Source: Sycon ciliatum (taxonomy: Eukaryota > Porifera > Calcarea > Leucosolenida > Sycettidae). From it: DNA of 64,000 bases. This document shows, piece after piece, positions 60,307-64,000 of this stretch. The stretch is from assembly GCF_964019385.1 (NCBI RefSeq), contig NC_088654.1, positions 3,734,110 through 3,798,109 of the forward strand. The letters run 5' to 3'. The notes beneath the pieces are model-generated. The model was not told the origin of the DNA. It saw only the letters and a program-made list of their open reading frames with translations, and searched no databases. Made by a program: the position numbers and the translations under genes. Position 1 is the stretch's first letter, and each line of letters begins with the position of its first letter.

Positions 60307-60407
60307 GTGCACAAAGGAGGTTTTCCAGAGTGACTTGAAGTCGCCTGGTGGTTGCATAGTGCAAGAAACTCGCTGTTGTGACGAACCCTGTAAAACCTCC
60401 TTTGTGC
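60307..60407 (+). ncRNA. Decayed hammerhead (HHR4) in a 101-bp palindrome
   Basis: Outer arms gcacaaaggaggtttt (60309-60324) and complement (60392-60407) are perfect. At the tip: stem Ia GTCGC with GTGAC (one G-U), core CTGGTGG in place of CTGATGA, a perfect 5-bp stem II (TTGCA-TAG-TGCAA), GAAA (60365-60368), a short stem III and GTT. The architecture equals HHR1 at 48718-48836, including the bulge between stem Ia and the outer helix. The two A-to-G core changes hit catalytically required bases, so this copy should not cleave. Confidence 0.75.
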
Positions 60408-60723
60408 CTGCCTGTGTGTAATAGTGCTCCACAGTAATGTGTGGATCACTCTCCACTGGCTAAACACACGACTTTTCTTCTTTACTGTAAAAGCCATTAT
60501 CCTAACGAGGCACATATATAACGATTTCCCAAAATTGACTAGTTTACGTGTACCAAAAGTAACGATTCTCACTCATTCTCAACGCTCAATAGGACAGTAT
60601 ATGTGTCGATTTCTGTACAACGATTTCTATTTTAACGACAGATTTCTCCTCGTTTAACTCGTTAGAGTTAGCACTTCGTTATATATATATGGCTTTTACA
60701 GTAGTTGTATGTGCATGTACATG

Positions 60724-61895
60724 TACCGCATTTTCTGGATTTTAACCAGTACTTGGAACACTCAAATTTCACCCACCCCCCCCCCCCCCCCCCCCCCCCC
60801 CCGCCGCCGAAAAGCGGGGTGCAGCTTATACTCCAATGATCAAGTTAAAGGGGAAGTGCATCGATTTTTCGAGTAGGGTCCAGAAGAAAGACAATTTGAT
60901 ATCGGTTCGAATGGCATATCTCTCGCTTCCATACGATAAGCCAAACTTGCCAAATCGCCAATTGTATGCTCACGTTGCCATAGCGACCAGAGCAGTGATG
61001 ACGTATGAAAGGCTTAGCTCCTCCACAGAGAAGGTCGATCACTGCAGAAATTGGTCATTTTTCAATTGTCTTATTGTATTCACGATGTGAAAGAAGTGCT
61101 GTGTTCAATGCTGTTAGTGTCGTGAACTATTTATCGCCCTTCTCATGCATTTCCCTAGGCTGACTGCGCCTAGGAAATGGTTTCCTCCAGGACAAGATGC
61201 TTGGAATTCGCCATCTCTCCTGAGACATTTTCCGCAAACTTTCAAACCTACGACATTATTTCATTCGTCAATCTCCACCACCCGTCGTCCCACCTGGCTT
61301 CAGAAGATGTTACGAGAGATAGCAGAGTCGCCAGGAAGCATCACATTCATCTTCAGGAAGTGGAAAGAGCAAACGGCATGGTCCTTGGTTGGGGGAAATG
61401 CTGAACGTCTGATTTGTCCCAACCAAGATTTCAGCATTTTGTTCGTCACTATTTTCGCTCTGCTGGTGTCTCCGCACTCCAGCTTTCTCCTGTCGGTGTC
61501 ACGTCCCAGTACACAACCGAGAGGACTACTAACAAACAGTTCACTGCACTAACAGCATTGAACACAGCACTTCTTTCACTTCGTGAATACAATAAACCAA
61601 TTGAAAATGACCAAATTCTGCAGTGATCGACCTTCGCTGTGGTGGAGCTAAGCCTTTCGTACGTCATCACTGCGCTGGTCGCTATGGCAACGTGAGCATA
61701 CAATTGGCGATTTGGCAAGTTTGGCTTATCGTATGGAAGCGAGAGATATGCCATTCGAACCGACATCAAATTGTCTTTCTTCTGGACCATACTCGAAAAA
61801 TCGATGCACTTCCCCTTTAATGGTGATCAATAGGGTCTAGGTCTGTATTTCTTGGCATAAAATGAGGGGTGCGGCTTATACCCCGGAAAACACGG
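60724..61895. mobile_element. MITE split by a foldback element
   Basis: The left half (60724-60844) starts taccgcattttctgg and includes a C-run and gcagcttatactcc. The right half (61821-61895) ends ggcttataccccggaaaaca. The ends are inverted repeats of the ccggggtataagccgcaccc type. The insertion at 60849-61816 lies between two TTAA copies. Confidence 0.75.
60849..61816. mobile_element. Second foldback TTAA element
   Basis: 968 bp flanked by TTAA (60845-60848 and 61817-61820). Arms of about 270 bp (60849-61120 and 61545-61816) are inverted copies; they start aggggaagtgcatcgatttt and mirror exactly at the right. The loop (61121-61544) has an open frame without any known domain. It shares only target and architecture with 23501-24361, not sequence beyond the AGGGG terminus. 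Confidence 0.9.
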
Positions 61896-62121
61896 AAGTA
61901 TCCTGTTACCTTTTTTGTGTTTCCGCCAGTGGTTTTATTACACTTGTATCATGATTTTATGTGGCATTTCTAACACCTTCTCTATTACTTCACTTCAGTT
62001 TCATTGGTTGGTATCCTTCAGTTCCGTATTCTCCCCACTGATGATTGGAACGGGAAAATCGATTCTGGATTTCAATATTATTTTTTAAATACACATGCAT
62101 GTACATGTCGAACCAGAAACG

Positions 62122-62336
62122 TACTGTTGCGGACATGGAAATCCGGTCGCACGTCTAGCGGCCCCAGGGCGCTGGCCATGCAGCCGTGGCCAAGCGACAT
62201 GTACACACATGCATTTTAACATGCGCTGCAGCCCGCTGGTCGCATCGGATCAACATGTGCACTGCAGGAAGCGTTCTGTACGCGCTGAGGGCGCCGGCCC
62301 CGGTCAATCGACTGGATTTCCATGTCCGCCACAGTA
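62122..62336. mobile_element. MITE family G
   Basis: 215 bp; ends tactgttgcggacatggaaa and tttccatgtccgccacagta are inverted repeats with TA boundaries. Confidence 0.8.
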
Positions 62337-62689
62337 GTTGTGTAATGTCTGCGGCATTCATCTTATTCATAGCTCTATCAAAACACGGCAGTTGCTTCTG
62401 TACATGTCAACTCTGTGTCATTGCTCCCCCCAAGAAATTGGATGTTGAGCACTTTTTCTGCAGCTGCAGGCATAGTCTTACTGAGCAGTTGTTTCTGTAT
62501 ATTGTTTGTTCTGTAGATGCTCCTCTGTTTTTTATGCTGGATGACGAAAAATATACCAGCATTTAAAAAACAATGCCCTCTCTTGAATAGTGCCCCATCT
62601 GTGATGGACATTGACAGATTAGTGTCCCAGGGGTGCTAGTCGCGCAAGTAAGGTATGCATGATTGTGCTTGTGTATGCTGTTTGTTCAG

Positions 62690-62794
62690 TTGATGCGCCC
62701 ATACCAGACGACATCTGGCTGGCGTGTGTGATCTGCAAGTTTGGTCATTCCAACCGGCCCAACGAGATTGTGCTGTGCGACAAATGCAGTGTGG
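62690..62794 (+). CDS. Polycomb-like protein, PHD exon 1
   Basis: Acceptor tgctgtttgttcag ends at 62689; donor GTGG|GTAAGT starts at 62795. The phase-1 entry joins the Tudor exon as Ser-Val-Asp, and phase-1 exit joins 63473. It encodes the first half of a C4HC3 PHD finger, ACVICKFGHSN...IVLCDKCSVG. In PHF1/MTF2/PHF19 this PHD directly follows the Tudor domain, as here. The short linker between the two domains also fits the family. Confidence 0.9.
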
Positions 62795-62973
62795 GTAAGT
62801 GAAGAGCTTCATTGCAAAACGCATTTCATCACTCACACGAAAGCCAGTCGACTCAGCTTCCCAAAGACCACAACATATGGGCGAAGTCAATCCTCAGATT
62901 GTGCTGCGCCATCTGAAAACTTCCAGAATGTGGACGTGATCATTAGCCTGATAATCTTAGTAATACGTGAAAC

Positions 62974-63178
62974 CAAGAGTCCATAACCCCCAGAGTGTGC
63001 AACGCCACATAAATGTCTGTCACGACTCGTTTTCAACATTACGTCATTTTCATGTAGCTTCGCGTGCAGGCCGCGACATTCGCTACATGAAAATGTACAT
63101 GAAAATGACGCAATGTTGAAAACGAGTCAAGACAAGACCCTATCGCGCGTTGCACACTCTGGGCGTTATGGACTCTTG
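62974..63178. mobile_element. Palindromic element with 7-bp TSD
   Basis: 205 bp with inverted arms from caagagtccataac and its complement, plus a central cgactcgttttcaacatt with inverse. It is flanked by the exact 7-bp duplication gtgaaac (62967-62973 and 63179-63185). It lies in the PHD intron. Confidence 0.85.
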
Positions 63179-63221
63179 GTGAAACTCAGAGTTGCGACAC
63201 AGCTTCCGATCTCTCTTGTGT

Positions 63222-63350
63222 GAAGTACTCATTATCTTTGCAATCTGAAAATTCTCAGAATGCGGAAGTACTCATTATCTTTGCAATCTGAAAATTCTTA
63301 GAATGCGGAAGTAGTCATTATCTTTGCAATCTGAGAAGTCCCAGATTGCG
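63222..63350. repeat. 43-bp tandem repeat, three copies
   Basis: Starts gaagtactcattatctttgc at 63222, 63265 and 63308. It is followed by an inverted pair gcaatctgagaagtcccaga and complement near 63328-63376. Confidence 0.9.
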
Positions 63351-63472
63351 TAGGCAATCTGGGACTTCTCAGATTGTGCAGGGCAATCTGGAATTGCGCA
63401 AATTCCCAGATAGCGCGGGTCAGATGCATAACCCCACGTGCCAATGTCCTGATCTGTTCCCATACACTGCAG

Positions 63473-63756
63473 GATATCACCAGCAATGCCACGAGCCTAA
63501 CATTGCAGAACAAGCCGCCACGGATCAGAACTTCCCCTGGACGTGCGTGTACTGTGAGCAGGATAAGGAAAACCCGCACTTAAAGCTAGACGCCGAAGAT
63601 CAGGCTGCTACCAACGAGGACGTTCAACATTCACAAGAAGTTCATAATGACAATGAAGTGGGGAAAGATGAGGATGGTTGCGACGATGAGATGGAAAGCA
63701 AACTGCAGAAGGATGTCGCAAAGGTTGAGGCTAGTAATGGAAAGCGGGGTGACAAG
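63473..63756 (+). CDS. Polycomb-like protein, PHD exon 2 and acidic linker
   Basis: Acceptor catacactgcag ends at 63472; donor GACAAG|GTGAGA starts at 63757 (phase 0). It completes the PHD finger with YHQQCHEP and WTCVYC, giving Cys4-His-Cys3 in total. A Glu/Asp/Lys-rich linker of about 55 residues follows, more acidic than the equivalent part of vertebrate PCL proteins. The second PHD, the extended-homology region and the C-terminus must lie beyond 64000. Confidence 0.9.
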
Positions 63757-63789
63757 GTGAGAGATTGGTGGATAGAAATGGACTGACTG

Positions 63790-64000
<211 letters not shown>

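Noticed and set aside
61145-61552. 135-codon frame in the loop of the foldback element
   Set aside because: No domain, no splice context, and it overlaps other open frames.
62035-62065. CTGATGATTGGAACGGGAAAA
   Set aside because: No C after GAAA with pairing stem III, and no stem I.

Overview
The window looks like nuclear DNA of an invertebrate animal. Coding regions are small and widely spaced. Introns have clean GT/AG borders, and the protein families are animal ones: a NACHT-LRR innate immune receptor and a Polycomb-like Tudor/PHD protein. The rest is packed with microsatellites, minisatellites, MITEs and retrotransposon remains. A marine basal metazoan or other invertebrate is plausible, but the sequence alone does not fix the taxon.

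Only two host genes are well supported. (1) A NACHT-LRR (NLR) gene on the minus strand, about 27.05 to 11.21 kb. Exon 1 carries the N-terminal region and a Walker A loop; exon 2 carries Walker B, the NLR helical domains and LRRs. A 12.8 kb phase-1 intron separates them. (2) A Polycomb-like (PHF1/MTF2/PHF19-type) gene on the plus strand. It has a probable 5' UTR exon ending at 51229, a Tudor exon at 55018-55232, and a PHD finger split over 62690-62794 and 63473-63756. It continues past the window. Two further short exon candidates (3.1 and 6.7 kb) are weak.

Layout: 1-11 kb is repeats, MITEs, LINE debris and two weak exons. 11-27 kb is the NLR gene, whose intron is a nested stack of transposons: a 32-bp minisatellite, two abutting TTAA elements, a LINE pseudogene split by a Harbinger-like element, and a MITE split by both a hAT MITE and a 3.9 kb block of TTAA elements. 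28-34 kb is a nearly full-length but inactivated APE-type LINE, flanked by two outward-facing hammerhead ribozymes. 34-50 kb is dense transposon debris: hAT MITEs with perfect 8-bp target duplications, LINE 3' ends, a Ty3/gypsy pol remnant, and another hammerhead inside a 119-bp palindrome. 50-64 kb is the Polycomb-like gene, whose introns hold MITEs, a tRNA-derived SINE, foldback elements, a 52-bp satellite that seems to have grown out of a MITE end, and a decayed palindromic hammerhead.

The most interesting signal is the set of hammerhead ribozyme folds (three with intact cores, one decayed). Two lie in perfect palindromes, and none has a coding element attached. Other notable signals are the repeated birth of minisatellites at MITE ends, the tandem stacking of TTAA-targeting elements, and the dismantled NLR P-loop and Tudor cage positions.
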